From: Methanosarcina sp. UBA5
GTDB lineage: Archaea > Halobacteriota > Methanosarcinia > Methanosarcinales > Methanosarcinaceae
Assembly (NCBI RefSeq): GCF_002505485.1
Contig: NZ_DAVG01000066.1
Span: 42,826-48,868, forward strand
Direction: 5' to 3'
DNA: 6,043 nucleotides
The notes beneath the pieces were generated by a model, which saw nothing but the letters and a program-made list of their open reading frames with translations, was not told the DNA's origin and did no database searches. The position numbers and the translations under genes were made by a program. Of the stretch, positions 5,967-6,043 are shown in pieces (the first letter of the stretch is position 1; the number at the start of each line of letters is the position of its first letter).

Positions 5967-6019
5967 TTGATTATCTGAATCTCGCGTTCTTAATAATCAA
6001 TTGAGTTTCTCATTATTAA
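5967..6019. repeat. Overlapping AT-rich inverted repeats
   Basis: TTGATTAT (5967-5974) pairs with ATAATCAA (5993-6000). TTAATAAT (5990-5997) pairs with ATTATTAA (6012-6019), extended inward by GAG (6003-6005) with CTC (6009-6011). The two stems share bases 5993-5997 and so exclude each other. No gene is visible around them; the element may continue past the right edge of the window. Confidence 0.5.
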
Positions 6020-6043
6020 TCAGCCAGCATATTATCAAAGTCC

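Overview
The window looks like chromosomal DNA from a methanogenic archaeon, most likely a Methanosarcina. Reasons: a moderately AT-rich genome with long, AT-rich, repeat-strewn intergenic stretches; TATA-like elements where a promoter is expected; short GAGG-type Shine-Dalgarno sequences in front of two genes; and protein sequences with the flavour of that genus. The genus assignment is inference; no rRNA or other marker gene is present.

Layout. Positions 1-371 hold no convincing gene but are full of short tandem repeats and hairpins, lying downstream of a leftward operon. Positions 372-3205 (minus strand) are a two-gene potassium-uptake operon. trkA, encoding a 448-residue double-RCK NAD-sensing regulatory subunit, is transcribed first. 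trkH, encoding the K+-conducting membrane subunit, follows after a 57-base gap. Positions 3206-3788 are a 583-base AT-rich divergent intergenic region with a dyad-symmetric element and two TATA-like boxes. Positions 3789-5777 (plus strand) encode a 662-residue APC-superfamily permease with a C-terminal cytosolic alpha/beta domain. By its motifs it resembles the KimA (YdaO) potassium/proton symporter of Bacillus much more than a typical amino-acid permease. Positions 5778-6043 are AT-rich non-coding DNA with a 25/26-base tandem duplication and several inverted repeats.

How the genes work together. TrkH forms the ion pathway across the membrane, and TrkA is its cytosolic gating partner. If the divergent permease is KimA-like, the window is a potassium-homeostasis locus with two unrelated K+ importers back to back around a shared regulatory region. 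This reading rests on motif similarity and gene context, not on a database search.

The most notable sequence event is in trkH. The reading frame ends at codon 450, just after the fourth selectivity-filter segment, because a run of six C residues (467-472 on the plus strand, read as C on the coding strand) puts translation out of frame. One extra C would restore a 31-residue family-typical tail containing the GRLE motif and a final membrane helix, ending at 372 for a 476-residue protein. That restored stop directly abuts a perfect 9-bp hairpin. The shift may be a sequencing error, a recent mutation, phase variation, or less likely programmed frameshifting. I found no wholly new multi-gene system here. 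The best leads are the trkH homopolymer, the potassium-transporter reading of the permease, and the repeat-rich flanks.
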